From: Vibrio inusitatus | GTDB lineage: Bacteria > Pseudomonadota > Gammaproteobacteria > Enterobacterales > Vibrionaceae | Reading direction: 5' to 3' | DNA length: 64,000 nt | NCBI GenBank assembly: GCA_024346935.1 | Contig: AP024878.1 | Location: 2,294,001 to 2,358,000 of the forward strand | Notes under the pieces: generated by a model | What the model was told of the DNA's origin: nothing | Databases searched by the model: none | The model's input: only the letters and a program-made list of their open reading frames with translations | Shown here: piece after piece, positions 1 through 8,662 of the stretch | How positions within the stretch are numbered: the stretch's first letter is position 1 | How the letters are laid out: every line of letters begins with the position of its first letter | Program-made: the position numbers and the translations under genes

Positions 1-2
1 AA

Positions 3-215
3 TCGGGTTACTGCTACAACCTAGGCAATGATATCCCATCAATGCAAGGCTTGGTGGATGTTATCCGTCTGAGTCCACTAGGCGTAGAGACCTTAGGTCA
101 TCTTGATACCTTTAAAGCAAATGAAAAGGGCAATAGCCCAATTGTAATTGAAGATCGCCAATGCAATGGCTATTGGCATCAAATTGCTGGTCTTGAATTA
201 CGCAATAGTCATTAA
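3..215 (+). CDS. C-terminal fragment of an unidentified protein
   Basis: An open frame enters from the left edge and ends at TAA 213-215, giving the last 70 residues of a protein whose start lies outside the window. The fragment contains the stretches GYCYNLGNDIP and DRQCNGYWHQIAGLEL and has no membrane segment. I do not recognise the family. It converges on two LacI regulators and lies near a sugar-type porin, so an enzyme of carbohydrate use is a reasonable guess from context only. The gap to the converging gene is 11 bases and no separate terminator with a T-run is visible. Confidence 0.6.
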   Translation, partial: SGYCYNLGNDIPSMQGLVDVIRLSPLGVETLGHLDTFKANEKGNSPIVIEDRQCNGYWHQIAGLELRNSH

Positions 216-226
216 GCTGAAACTCG

Positions 227-1234
227 TTAGGTTGATTGCCTGACGAGCAATTCTATCGGGGGAAGTCGCGGCTTCAGTTGCTTCCCCGCCTCTAAGAATC
301 GCACCATAGACTCAGCACAGATTGCACCTATTTCTTCAATGGGCTGGCGCATAGTAGTCAACGATGGAGTGAAATAACGAGAAGTGGCGAGATCATCAAA
401 CCCAATCACTGCAATGTCTTCCGGCACTCGTAGGCCTTTGTCATGAATAGCTTTAATAGCACCGTAGGCTGTTTGATCGTTAGCGGCAAAAATAGCGGTA
501 AATGAGGTGCGCGATTCAATAAGCTCTATCGTTTTTTTATACCCCAGCTCAGAACCAAAATCCCCTTGCTTAATCAGTTGTGGATCAATATTCAAACCTG
601 CTTCTATTAAAGCTCGTTTATATCCTTCACAACGCGTCACACCATCGGGTTGTTCCTGCACTCCCTTAATGTGCGCTATTCTCTTGTGCCCCTTTTGCAG
701 CAAATGCAAGGTAGCCATATACCCACCAATGGTATTATCGATACAAAGTGAGTGTACATTGTGTCCGGATATTCGATAGCCTACGGCAATGACAGGGATC
801 GTCTTCGCATATTCCTGAATATGCTCATCTTTTAGATTTCCCATCACCGCAATAACTCCATCTACCCCACTTTTCTTTAAGTACTCCAACCCATGTAACT
901 GGTTTTTTATCTTCCAGTGCCCAGCAGCAATCAAGGTGGAGTAACCATAGGAAAAGAGCACCTTTTCCATGTCTTCAAGGATTCGAGTGTTATGGGGACT
1001 TTCGGGGTTTTGCACTAGCACGCCAATGGTTCGACTACCCAAAGCAGACGACTTACTGTTTTCTGCTTGTGATTGGTAACCTGTTTTACGAATGGCCTCT
1101 AAAATCTGTTTACGTTTATCTTCTGCAACAAAAGTGGTTTGATTCAAAAATCGAGAAACTGTGCTTGCAGAAACGCCCGCCTCTTTGGCTACCTGATGTA
1201 CTGTGACTTTCTTTTTTACCTTAGATATATCCAT
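227..1234 (-). CDS. LacI-family transcriptional regulator (first of two)
   Basis: A 335-residue LacI/GalR-type repressor. The N-terminal helix-turn-helix (VTVHQVAKEAGVSASTVSRF) is followed by a hinge and a periplasmic-binding-protein-like effector domain, with the typical stretches GVDGVIAVMG, AIFAANDQTAYGA and IGFDDLATSRYFTPSLTT. I chose ATG at 1234 because AGGTGAG lies 7 bases upstream; a GTG 12 bases earlier (1246) is in frame. The gene follows the second LacI gene by about 20 bases on the same strand, so both are probably co-transcribed. The effector cannot be read from sequence; a sugar or sugar phosphate is usual for the family. Confidence 0.9.
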   Translation of the reverse strand: MDISKVKKKVTVHQVAKEAGVSASTVSRFLNQTTFVAEDKRKQILEAIRKTGYQSQAENSKSSALGSRTIGVLVQNPESPHNTRILEDMEKVLFSYGYSTLIAAGHWKIKNQLHGLEYLKKSGVDGVIAVMGNLKDEHIQEYAKTIPVIAVGYRISGHNVHSLCIDNTIGGYMATLHLLQKGHKRIAHIKGVQEQPDGVTRCEGYKRALIEAGLNIDPQLIKQGDFGSELGYKKTIELIESRTSFTAIFAANDQTAYGAIKAIHDKGLRVPEDIAVIGFDDLATSRYFTPSLTTMRQPIEEIGAICAESMVRFLEAGKQLKPRLPPIELLVRQST

Positions 1235-1253
1235 AGTAAAGCTCACCTGATCT

Positions 1254-2264
1254 CTATGAATGAATCAGCGACTTTTCTACAACAGAGTCACGGATCACCA
1301 ATGAAGGTAATAAACGATAGCGTACTTGAGTTTGGGTTTTATTCAGTTTTTGGAACATCAACTCTACCGCCTCCATACACATTTCTTTAATCGGAAAACT
1401 AACGGTTGTCAGAGCTGGCGTTAAGTAACGAGCAAAATTAACGTTATCAAAACCAATCAACGAAATATCGTCCGGTACAGAAATCCCTTCTTCGCGAAGC
1501 GTCTCATACGCACCAAATGCCATATGATCATTGCAAGCAAACACCGCAGTAAAACCGCGTTCTCTGCGAAGCAGTTTTGCCATTACGGTTTTGCCTGAAG
1601 TCTCGGTATATTCGCCTTCACACACTAGCATTTCATCGTAGGCAATATCCGCTTCTTCAAGGGCTTTGCGATAACCTAATAATCTGGCTCTAGCATCTGC
1701 TTCTGATAACGGTCCTGAAATGCATGCTATTGAGGTGTGACCTTGTTTAATTAAGTGTTGAACGGCAATACGGCCGCCAAGTTCATTGTCAATATTGATA
1801 CAGCTACGAGGTAATTCTGGAATTGTGCGATTTAAAACAACTAAAGGGACACCTTGATCTTCTAGATTGATCAAATAGTCATCGGTAAGATTTGGGGTAA
1901 GCAGTATGATGCCATCCACTCTTCGCCCGAGTAAAAACTCGATGGACTCTTTTTGGCAGTGTTCTGAAGACTGTCCTGAGGTCACTATGGTGTGATAACC
2001 GTAACGGCTAAGGGTGCTTTCAATATTATTAAGGATCTCAGAATAAAAAGGTCCACCTAGTTCAGGAACAATTATCCCAATACTGCCTGTACGAGTATTA
2101 CTCGGAGTACGACCAAAAGCGCTAAGTTTATATCCTAGCTCTCGAATCGCCTTTTCTACCTTTAATTTTTTGGTATGACTAACTCGAGTTGTACCGTTTA
2201 CCACTCGAGATACCGTTGCTTGAGACACTCCGGCCAGTTCAGATACATCCTTAATTGTTGCCAC
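1254..2264 (-). CDS. LacI-family transcriptional regulator (second of two)
   Basis: A 336-residue LacI/GalR-type repressor. The DNA-binding domain begins at once (ATIKDVSELAGVSQATVSRV), followed by a sugar-binding-type domain (VDGIILLTPN, FACNDHMAFGAYETL, IGFDNVNFARYLTPALTT). I chose GTG at 2264 because GGAGG stands five bases upstream; the frame stays open 51 bases further but would add an unlikely 17-residue extension. A perfect palindrome lies 18 bases upstream of this start and suggests autoregulation. It resembles the neighbouring repressor only at family level, so the pair looks like two distinct regulators rather than a recent duplication. Confidence 0.9.
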   Translation of the reverse strand: MATIKDVSELAGVSQATVSRVVNGTTRVSHTKKLKVEKAIRELGYKLSAFGRTPSNTRTGSIGIIVPELGGPFYSEILNNIESTLSRYGYHTIVTSGQSSEHCQKESIEFLLGRRVDGIILLTPNLTDDYLINLEDQGVPLVVLNRTIPELPRSCINIDNELGGRIAVQHLIKQGHTSIACISGPLSEADARARLLGYRKALEEADIAYDEMLVCEGEYTETSGKTVMAKLLRRERGFTAVFACNDHMAFGAYETLREEGISVPDDISLIGFDNVNFARYLTPALTTVSFPIKEMCMEAVELMFQKLNKTQTQVRYRLLPSLVIRDSVVEKSLIHS

Positions 2265-2282
2265 ATTTACCTCCAACCAAAA

Positions 2283-2296
2283 AGAAAGCGCTTTCT
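2283..2296. promoter_or_regulatory. LacI-type operator palindrome
   Basis: AGAAAGCGCTTTCT is a perfect 14-bp palindrome with a central CG step, the usual symmetry of LacI/GalR-family operators. It lies just upstream of the second lacI-type gene, so autoregulation is the simplest reading. A half-site (CGCTTTC) occurs at 2397-2403. The rest of 2265-2496 shows no gene. Confidence 0.6.
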
Positions 2297-2496
2297 CGGG
2301 TTGAGACAATATCAATGAAGTGGCATAAATTTAAGGAAGAGGATCACAGGGTGAGGATCTTGAACAAAAAGATCTCTAGAAGTTTGAGCGACATAACGCT
2401 TTCAAGTATGAAACAGAGGTAACACCTCAGAGTAAAGGCATTAAAACGAGAAAAATGGGCACTAATTGCGCCCAACCGACGGGAGTTATTTTGTCG

Positions 2497-2527
2497 AAAA
2501 ATGGTCCCTCCAAGGGAAAAGGGACCA
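2497..2527 (-). terminator. Rho-independent terminator of the porin gene
   Basis: Read on the minus strand, TGGTCCC pairs with GGGACCA around a 12-base loop and is followed by a run of five T. It lies about 40 bases past the porin stop codon. Confidence 0.8.
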
Positions 2528-2565
2528 ATTGAAGAACTTACATCAAATTAACAATAGGCTAGTGT

Positions 2566-3870
2566 TTACCACCAAGCTTCGAACATAGCACCAACAGTTA
2601 GTGTATCTTCGTCGCGAGTTGTCCAAGTACTTGGGTCATCAGATTGACCACCAGTGTACTCATTATCAGAGTTACCCACTGTCGCATAGAAGCGAAGCAT
2701 TGGACGAGACCAAGTTTCTGGACCGATTGCAATGTTTTGAGACAATGTTACTTTCCAAGATTGGTTGGTCGCATCGATATCATCATAATCAACAACGCTG
2801 TAACCACCTTCTAACCATGTAGAGTGAACATCATTCCATTGGTACGTTGGACGAACAATGACGTTGTAGTTTGCACGATCTTCTACTGCATCACCAGTTA
2901 GTGATTGGTACGCTGCTTGATACTGGATACCAGCGTTGTCTGTTAAACCAAAACCACCACCAAGGCTGAATAACAATGCTTCTTGATCTTCTGCTAGGTC
3001 AAATACACTGTCTTTTGCGTTATCAGAGTAACGTACAATGAATTTTTGGCCTGAGAACTTCACTTCTGCAGCTACTTGATAAGCACTATCGGCAGCATCA
3101 ATAGTTGGGTCATTGTCAATTTTTTCAGAGTGGAAACCGTAGTTAGCGTAGAAGGCTAAATCAACATCACCAGTATTGAAACCATGGAACTTAGAAGTTG
3201 CGGCATAACGGCCGTTGTCACCAACCATTTCGCCATCAACTTGACCTACAACAGAGAAGTCAAACTTCATTCCGCCAAAGTCCATGTTGTAGAAACCGGC
3301 ACCTTGACCATCGTGCATCATCCAGAAGTAATCATCTAGATCGGTTTGCGGACGTTGATGGAAGTCACGACCAGCCCAAATGTATAGGTCTGGTTGAGAT
3401 TCAAATACGTTTGATGCACCAGCGTACAATTTCTTAACCTGAACACCACCGTTAGTTGCCCAAGAAGCATCAGACCAATGGTCGACCATGAATACGATAT
3501 CCCAGATTGCGCCAGCATCACTTTCAAATGCTTTAGCAAATTGGATCTCACCACCATTTTGTTCATTACCTAGACGACCTGTTGCATTTGCGTTTAGAGA
3601 GTCATGGGTACCAACGTACAGTGAGTCGCTACCTTGGTAGCCAGCACCGTAACGAGCATAACCAGAAAAAACGATACCCAAAGGAACTTCAGACTGAGCA
3701 TTTAATACCGCTGGTTGTTGTGTGTCGTTAAATTCACCGCCAACACGAGCTTCAAGCTCAGCAAGACGAGCTTCCATCGCATCGATGTCGTGATTATCAG
3801 CGATTGCACCAGCAGAAGCTAGGGTACCAGCCACGGCTAGGGATAGAGGTAAGAGTTTAAAAAGTTTCAT
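2566..3870 (-). CDS. Maltoporin-like carbohydrate porin
   Basis: A 434-residue outer-membrane porin of the LamB/ScrY type that would let sugars diffuse through the outer membrane. It has a signal peptide (MKLFKLLPLSLAVAGTLASA, cleavage near GAIA-DN). A short heptad segment (IDAMEARLAELEARV) follows, as in ScrY-type porins. Then come many amphipathic strands (GIVFSGYARYGAGYQ; WAGRDFH) and an aromatic C-terminus (MFEAWW) expected for BamA-dependent insertion. The start is ATG 3870 with AGGA six to seven bases upstream; an upstream in-frame ATG at 3927 would spoil the signal peptide. Two LacI genes downstream and operator-like sites on both sides suggest substrate-induced control. The exact sugar is unknown. 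Confidence 0.88.
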   Translation of the reverse strand: MKLFKLLPLSLAVAGTLASAGAIADNHDIDAMEARLAELEARVGGEFNDTQQPAVLNAQSEVPLGIVFSGYARYGAGYQGSDSLYVGTHDSLNANATGRLGNEQNGGEIQFAKAFESDAGAIWDIVFMVDHWSDASWATNGGVQVKKLYAGASNVFESQPDLYIWAGRDFHQRPQTDLDDYFWMMHDGQGAGFYNMDFGGMKFDFSVVGQVDGEMVGDNGRYAATSKFHGFNTGDVDLAFYANYGFHSEKIDNDPTIDAADSAYQVAAEVKFSGQKFIVRYSDNAKDSVFDLAEDQEALLFSLGGGFGLTDNAGIQYQAAYQSLTGDAVEDRANYNVIVRPTYQWNDVHSTWLEGGYSVVDYDDIDATNQSWKVTLSQNIAIGPETWSRPMLRFYATVGNSDNEYTGGQSDDPSTWTTRDEDTLTVGAMFEAWW

Positions 3871-4066
3871 GTTATTTCCTAATTTTTTTGTTATAGGTTT
3901 TATGTCCACGAAACAAATGTTATCCAATGAAAGGGATGAAAGTTCAGCGGTGCCTCACAATGAAACACTGATGGATATTCCATGAAATATTCATCAACTG
4001 AAACAACATCACCTACCCTTTAAATACAATGACTTACTAGAAAAAACAAAAAGAACACAATCTAGA

Positions 4067-4078
4067 GAAAGCGGTTTC
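4067..4078. promoter_or_regulatory. Operator-like site upstream of the porin gene
   Basis: GAAAGCGGTTTC differs from the palindrome at 2284-2295 by one central base, so the same LacI-type regulator could bind both. It lies about 200 bases upstream of the porin start. The rest of 3871-4231 is AT-rich. A 60-codon open frame there (4099-4281) has no convincing coding character, and I see no other gene. Confidence 0.45.
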
Positions 4079-4231
4079 ATTTCATGAGATAGCAAGAAAT
4101 GGTCACAAAAATATCAGGGAAAGAAATGAATTTTCAGTCTGTTTCTTTCATAAATTTCATATTTTTGAAAATTATGAAAGAGATGCGCGTGATAACGCCG
4201 ATGAATGAAACGATGGCTATGGTGATGGGAA

Positions 4232-4269
4232 TAAAAATAAAAAATACCGCCTCAATGAGAACGGTATTT
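4232..4269 (-). terminator. Terminator downstream of nlpI
   Basis: On the minus strand AAATACCG pairs with CGGTATTT around a 12-base loop, followed by TTTTATTTTT. It lies about 45 bases past the nlpI stop. Confidence 0.75.
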
Positions 4270-4313
4270 ATAAGAGTGTAGAGACAGAAGTAAGTTCAAT
4301 AAGATTACATCAA

Positions 4314-5225
4314 CTACTCATTTTCTTGCGATATTTGCTCTAGTTGTTGTTTTCGCTCTGCACGAATATCAGAAAATATCCGCCCCAGCTCTAAAAACGC
4401 ATATCTGTGTTCAACATACTCATAAACGTTCAGACTTAAAGAGAGCTTATACAAACTAACTGCTTCTGCGTATTCGCCTTTAAGCTGATGTCGTTTCGCA
4501 AGATAGAAGTACGCCTCAGTTAAGCGTTGAGCTAAGGTGAGATTGTCTTTTGCTCCGGCAGCAACTTCCATAAATGCATCATCTTCTGGCACTTCATCAA
4601 GCATCAAACCTACGAGAACCCATCCCCACTCTTGGTCTCGATTAGCATAGCTTTTACTCAGTTTCTCCAGCGCTTGTTGCTGGTTAGTTTCATATTCAAT
4701 GATATAAAGCCACAGTGCGCGAAACGGGTCACTTGGATCATCATTGTAGTGGCGAGTGATTTCCTCTAGAGCCAAATCAGTTCTATCACCGTAGTAAAGC
4801 GCAATTGCCCTGTTACGCTCTGCATACTGATTATTCGAGTCTAACTCCAGAGTAGAGTCAAACGCTTCGTAGGCTGCGTCGTATTGCCCTACCTGAGTAA
4901 AATAAACACCAAGTAGATTGAAGATATCCGGTTGGGCCGGATTTATAGATAAGCTTTGGTTAAAGTCGTAACGAGCTAACTCACGTAGTCCTAGGCTATC
5001 GTAGTAGACACCACGCTGAAAATGCAGTTCAGCCCTTTCTTGATCATTAATATCATTACGCAATAGTAATTGCGTTGTACGAGCAATCTGCACTTCTTGT
5101 TGAATTGAAGGCTGCAAGGGAACGGCCATTGGTGGTGGCGCCCACTTTTGACTTTGACCGCCAATGCTTGAACAGCCGGACATCATCATTACCGCACCAG
5201 CTATCAGCACACTAAACCATTTCAC
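4314..5225 (-). CDS. nlpI: Lipoprotein NlpI, TPR adaptor of envelope proteases
   Basis: A 303-residue outer-membrane lipoprotein. In E. coli, NlpI docks the protease Prc onto peptidoglycan hydrolases such as MepS. The signal peptide ends in a lipobox (MMSGC, lipidated Cys18). Tetratricopeptide repeats follow, for example AELHFQRGVYYDSLGLRELA, PDIFNLLGVYFTQVGQYDAA and the last near AYFYLAKRHQLKGEYAEA. Length matches the family (about 294 in E. coli). The start is GTG at 5225 with GGAGG eight bases upstream. It follows pnp on the same strand, the conserved gammaproteobacterial order, although a terminator separates the two. Confidence 0.95.
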   Translation of the reverse strand: MKWFSVLIAGAVMMMSGCSSIGGQSQKWAPPPMAVPLQPSIQQEVQIARTTQLLLRNDINDQERAELHFQRGVYYDSLGLRELARYDFNQSLSINPAQPDIFNLLGVYFTQVGQYDAAYEAFDSTLELDSNNQYAERNRAIALYYGDRTDLALEEITRHYNDDPSDPFRALWLYIIEYETNQQQALEKLSKSYANRDQEWGWVLVGLMLDEVPEDDAFMEVAAGAKDNLTLAQRLTEAYFYLAKRHQLKGEYAEAVSLYKLSLSLNVYEYVEHRYAFLELGRIFSDIRAERKQQLEQISQENE

Positions 5226-5281
5226 GAAATACTACCTCCATGTGGATCTTCGAATTCGAATCATATTCCTTTAGCATAGAA

Positions 5282-5307
5282 AAAGAGGAGCTAAAAAGCT
5301 CCTCTTT
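5282..5307 (-). terminator. Terminator downstream of pnp
   Basis: AAAGAGGAGCT pairs with AGCTCCTCTTT around a four-base loop, followed by further T on the minus strand. It separates pnp from nlpI. Confidence 0.85.
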
Positions 5308-5344
5308 ATTTACACATACATCGATTTTTTCTTAAAAATCAATA

Positions 5345-7468
5345 TTATTCAGCGGCTGGTGCTGCGTCATCTGCTGCAGGAGCTTCAACAGCTTCCTTCA
5401 TGCTTAGACGTACACGACCTTGACGGTCGATCTCAAGAACCTTAACTTTCACTTCTTGGCCTTCAGTTAGGTAGTCAGATACTTTCTCTACGCGCTTGTC
5501 AGCGATTTGAGAGATGTGTACTAGACCATCTTTACCAGGAAGGATAGTAACGAACGCACCGAAGTCAGCTAGACGAGCAACTTTACCAGTGTAGATAGTA
5601 CCTACTTCTACTTCAGCCGTTAGCGCCTTGATGCGGTCGATTGCATCTTGTGCTTGCTCGCCAGAAGTTGCAGCGATCTTCACTGTACCGTCGTCTTCAA
5701 TTTCGATAGTTGTGCCAGTTTCTTCACAAAGTGAACGAATTACTGCGCCGCCTTTACCTATAACGTCACGGATCTTCTCAGGGTTGATCTTCATTTGGTG
5801 AATGCGTGGAGCGAACTGAGAAATCTCTTCACGGTGACCAGCGATAGCATCATCCATTACAGATAGGATGTGCTTACGTGCACCTTGCGCTTGGTTAAGA
5901 GCAATTTGCATGATCTCTTTAGTGATACCTTCGATTTTGATATCCATCTGCAGTGCAGTGATACCGTCGTTAGTACCGGCTACTTTAAAGTCCATGTCAC
6001 CAAGGTGATCTTCATCACCTAGGATGTCAGAAAGAACAACGAACTCTTCGCCTTCTTTAACTAGACCCATTGCAATACCTGCAACAGACGCTTTAATTGG
6101 TACACCTGCATCCATAAGAGCAAGAGAAGTACCACATACAGAAGCCATTGAAGAAGAACCGTTAGATTCAGTGATTTCCGATACAACACGAACTGTGTAT
6201 GGGAATTCTTCAACAGAAGGCATTACAGCTGCAATACCACGCTTAGCCAGTTTACCGTGGCCGATTTCGCGACGCTTCGGAGAACCAACAAAACCAGTTT
6301 CACCTACACAGTACGGAGGGAAGTTGTAGTGCAGTAGGAAGTTATCTTTACGCTCGCCTGTTAGCTCGTCGATGATTTGTGCATCACGTTGAGTACCAAG
6401 AGTTGCAGTAACGATAGCCTGAGTTTCGCCACGAGTGAATAGCGCAGAACCGTGAGTACGTGGAAGAACGCCAGTACGTACATCTAGAGCACGAACCATG
6501 TCTTTTTCACGACCATCGATACGAGGGTTACCCGCGATGATGCCACGACGTACTACTGTCTTCTCTAAATCATGGAAAATAGTGTGGATTTCTTTTGGGT
6601 TAAGCTCAGCGTTTTCAGCAAGTAGAGTCGCTTTTACTTCGTCGCCAATCTGATGGATACGATCATAACGCGCCATCTTTTCAGTGATTTGGTAAGCTTC
6701 AACTACTTGTGTTTCTGCTAGTTCAGCAATCTTGCTTACAAGCTCAGTGTTTTCAGCTGGTGCTTCCCAGTTCCAAGAAGGAGTCGCTACTTCTGCAGCA
6801 AACTCATTGATTGCTTGGATCGCAACTTGTTGTTGGTCGTGACCGTAAACAACAGCCGCTAGCATTTCTTCTTCTGTTAGGTTGTCTGCTTGAGATTCAA
6901 CCATAAGAACAGCGCCTTCAGTACCAGACACAACTAGGTCTAGCTTAGAGCTTTCTAGTTCAGTCATTGACGGGTTAAGCACTAGCTCGCCATCAATGTG
7001 AGCAACACGTGCTGCACCGATAGGACCGTTGAAAGGAACACCAGAAATAGACAATGCAGCAGAAGTTGCAAGCATAGTAACCATATCTGGTTGTACGTCA
7101 GGGTTAACAGACATTACTGTCGCGATAACCTGAACTTCGTTCTTGAAGCCTTCTGGGAATAGAGGACGAATTGGACGGTCGATTAGACGAGCCGTTAGTG
7201 TTTCGCCTTCTGAAGGACGACCTTCACGCTTGAAGAAACCACCAGGGATTTTACCCGCAGCGTATGTGCGCTCTTGGTAGTTTACTGTAAGAGGGAAGAA
7301 ATCTTGGCCTTCTACTGCTTCTTTCTTAGCAACAACAGATACGAATACAGATGTATCGTCCATAGTCGCCATTACTGCTGCGGTAGCTTGACGTGCAATT
7401 ACGCCAGTCTCTAGAGTAACCGTGTGGTTACCGTACTGGAAAGTCTTAACAACTGGTTTTTCGAACAT
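5345..7468 (-). CDS. pnp: Polyribonucleotide nucleotidyltransferase (PNPase)
   Basis: A 707-residue phosphorolytic 3'-5' exoribonuclease, core of the RNA degradosome and involved in mRNA and small-RNA turnover. Two RNase PH domains are present, with [14 protein letters not shown] in the first and [15 protein letters not shown] opening the second. A KH domain ([16 protein letters not shown]) and an S1 domain ([19 protein letters not shown]) follow, before a short acidic Ala-rich tail. Length matches E. coli (711). Its RNA leader carries a long stem suited to RNase III/PNPase autoregulation, and it has its own promoter after the rpsO terminator. Confidence 0.99.
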   Translation of the reverse strand: MFEKPVVKTFQYGNHTVTLETGVIARQATAAVMATMDDTSVFVSVVAKKEAVEGQDFFPLTVNYQERTYAAGKIPGGFFKREGRPSEGETLTARLIDRPIRPLFPEGFKNEVQVIATVMSVNPDVQPDMVTMLATSAALSISGVPFNGPIGAARVAHIDGELVLNPSMTELESSKLDLVVSGTEGAVLMVESQADNLTEEEMLAAVVYGHDQQQVAIQAINEFAAEVATPSWNWEAPAENTELVSKIAELAETQVVEAYQITEKMARYDRIHQIGDEVKATLLAENAELNPKEIHTIFHDLEKTVVRRGIIAGNPRIDGREKDMVRALDVRTGVLPRTHGSALFTRGETQAIVTATLGTQRDAQIIDELTGERKDNFLLHYNFPPYCVGETGFVGSPKRREIGHGKLAKRGIAAVMPSVEEFPYTVRVVSEITESNGSSSMASVCGTSLALMDAGVPIKASVAGIAMGLVKEGEEFVVLSDILGDEDHLGDMDFKVAGTNDGITALQMDIKIEGITKEIMQIALNQAQGARKHILSVMDDAIAGHREEISQFAPRIHQMKINPEKIRDVIGKGGAVIRSLCEETGTTIEIEDDGTVKIAATSGEQAQDAIDRIKALTAEVEVGTIYTGKVARLADFGAFVTILPGKDGLVHISQIADKRVEKVSDYLTEGQEVKVKVLEIDRQGRVRLSMKEAVEAPAADDAAPAAE

Positions 7469-7535
7469 TCTTGTTTCCTTGTTCCATAGCGTTTCAGCTA
7501 TAGAAAAATTTAGTGAAAACCCAAAACACTACCAA

Positions 7536-7594
7536 TCGCGACTAGTAAAAATAGACTAAAGAAAGGTTCTTGAATCTACTTGTAATAGTCGCGA
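7536..7594 (-). promoter_or_regulatory. Long stem-loop in the pnp leader (RNase III-type)
   Basis: Arms 7536-7558 and 7572-7594 are complementary over 23 positions, starting with a perfect 9-bp TCGCGACTA stem and continuing with few mismatches and two G-U pairs; the loop is 13 bases. E. coli pnp mRNA has an equivalent leader stem that RNase III cuts and PNPase then removes, which destabilises its own message. The same role here is inferred from position and shape. Confidence 0.7.
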
Positions 7595-7667
7595 CCTAGT
7601 GGCCGACATCTGTGACTGTAATGTGTTGGGTCGGTAGCTATTTGTGAAAATACAAATAACGAGGCGT

Positions 7668-7697
7668 AGTATAAACTACTTGGGTTAGATTTTGTAA
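7668..7697 (-). promoter_or_regulatory. Candidate pnp promoter
   Basis: On the minus strand, TTACAA (7692-7697) and TATACT (7668-7673) are separated by 18 bases. They lie downstream of the rpsO terminator and upstream of the leader stem, where an independent pnp promoter is expected. Confidence 0.5.
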
Positions 7698-7760
7698 TCT
7701 AGAGCGGAAAAAGCTGAACTATACCTGTAAACACGGTATTTAGGACGGGACACAGATACA

Positions 7761-7786
7761 AAAAAAGGAGCCATAGGCTCCTTTTT
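7761..7786 (-). terminator. Terminator between rpsO and pnp
   Basis: GGAGCC pairs with GGCTCC around a three-base loop, extended by A/T pairs and ending in six T on the minus strand. It lies 30 bases past the rpsO stop. Confidence 0.85.
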
Positions 7787-7815
7787 CTTTCAAACTGCTG
7801 AGCGCAGTCGCTTAA

Positions 7816-8085
7816 TTAGCGACGTAGGCCTAGACGTTTGATTAGCTCTTGGTAACGACCAAGATTCTTACCTTTAAGGTAGTCTAGAAGCTTACGACGG
7901 CTTGATACCATACGTAGTAGGCCGCGACGGCTATGGTGGTCGTGTTTGTGGTTAGCAAAGTGACCTTGAAGGTGGTTGATAGAAGCAGTAAGTAGTGCTA
8001 CTTGAACTTCTGGTGAACCTGTATCGCCTTCAGATTGTGCGTATTCTGCAACGATTGCTGCTTTAGTTTCTGCATTCAGAGACAT
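7816..8085 (-). CDS. rpsO: 30S ribosomal protein S15
   Basis: An 89-residue protein of the small subunit, a primary binder of the 16S central domain. The S15 signature is complete, from [24 protein letters not shown] through [21 protein letters not shown], and the length matches the family exactly. The start ATG 8085 has AGGAGAG seven bases upstream. In E. coli S15 represses its own translation through a leader pseudoknot; the leader here overlaps a region rich in repeats, so such control would have to use the roughly 100 bases next to the start. It lies between truB and pnp in the standard order. Confidence 0.98.
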   Translation of the reverse strand: MSLNAETKAAIVAEYAQSEGDTGSPEVQVALLTASINHLQGHFANHKHDHHSRRGLLRMVSSRRKLLDYLKGKNLGRYQELIKRLGLRR

Positions 8086-8197
8086 GAATCTCTCCTGATA
8101 AGAGTAAGTTTAAAAGTTGTAGCGCCAATCTCTGATTCAGCCGCTACGCGAAGCGCGAATTATACGGATAAGATTCTTCTAAAGCAAGGATATAATT

Positions 8198-8267
8198 TCA
8201 GCTATCAGCTATCAGCTATCAGCTATCAGCTATCAGCTATCAGCTATCAGCTATCAGCTATCAGCTA
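8198..8267. repeat. Tandem 7-bp repeat, ten perfect copies
   Basis: Ten uninterrupted copies of TCAGCTA fill 70 bases between rpsO and truB. Shorter runs of the same heptamer occur at about 8451-8460 and 8648-8662, bordering the two REP-pair units. There are no spacers, so this is not a CRISPR array. Copy number of such short repeats often varies between strains. Confidence 0.95.
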
Positions 8268-8455
8268 GTTTTTACACAAATGAGATTAGTTCAACTGTTG
8301 ATTCTAAGTTCTGCGTGGATATTAACAAACGTATGCCGAACAAACCGTCGTCCCCGAGCGCTTCTATCGGGGACCTTGACAGTAGTATTGCTCAAAAACA
8401 GATGCCCGATAAAAGCACTCGGGCATGACAAATACACTAGCAAGAGACAAGCTAT
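8261..8455. repeat. REP-pair unit, copy 1 (BIME-like)
   Basis: This is the first of two direct repeats of about 195 bp. Each unit holds two hairpins: 8350-8374 (GTCCCCGA against TCGGGGAC) and 8402-8426 (ATGCCCGA against TCGGGCAT). Read on opposite strands the hairpins are versions of one sequence, roughly CCCGAGTGCTTTTATCGGG, so they form an inverted pair of REP elements. Open frames across this unit are by-products. Confidence 0.85.
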
Positions 8456-8662
8456 CAGCTTGTTATTACACAAGCTAGATTAGTTTCAATTGTTGATTCT
8501 AAGCTCTGAGTGGATATTAACAAACGTATGCCGAACAAACCGTCGTCCCCGAGTGCTTCTATCGGGGACCTAGTCAGCAGTATTGCTCAGAAACAGATGC
8601 CCGATAAAAACATTCGGGCATGACATATACACTAGCAAGACAGAGGCTATCAGCTATCAGCT
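8456..8662. repeat. REP-pair unit, copy 2 (BIME-like)
   Basis: This is the second copy, matching 8261-8455 with scattered substitutions at an offset of about 195 bases. The hairpins lie at 8545-8569 and 8597-8621. It ends in two heptamer copies (8648-8662), which form the last codons and the stop of truB. Confidence 0.85.

Noticed and set aside
223..247. Hairpin CTCGTTAGG/CCTGACGAG at the end of the first lacI-type gene
   Set aside because: It overlaps the coding end and lacks a T-run, so I did not call it a terminator.
4099..4281. 60-codon frame upstream of the porin
   Set aside because: AT-rich, no ribosome binding site, and its end runs into the nlpI terminator hairpin.
8198..8267. Possible CRISPR array
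   Set aside because: The repeat is 7 bp with no spacers and no cas genes nearby.
8035..8483. Open frames across the heptamer and REP repeats
   Set aside because: One encodes a repeated LSAISYQ peptide only because the 7-bp unit cycles through all frames, and the others cross hairpins. There are no ribosome sites or family features.
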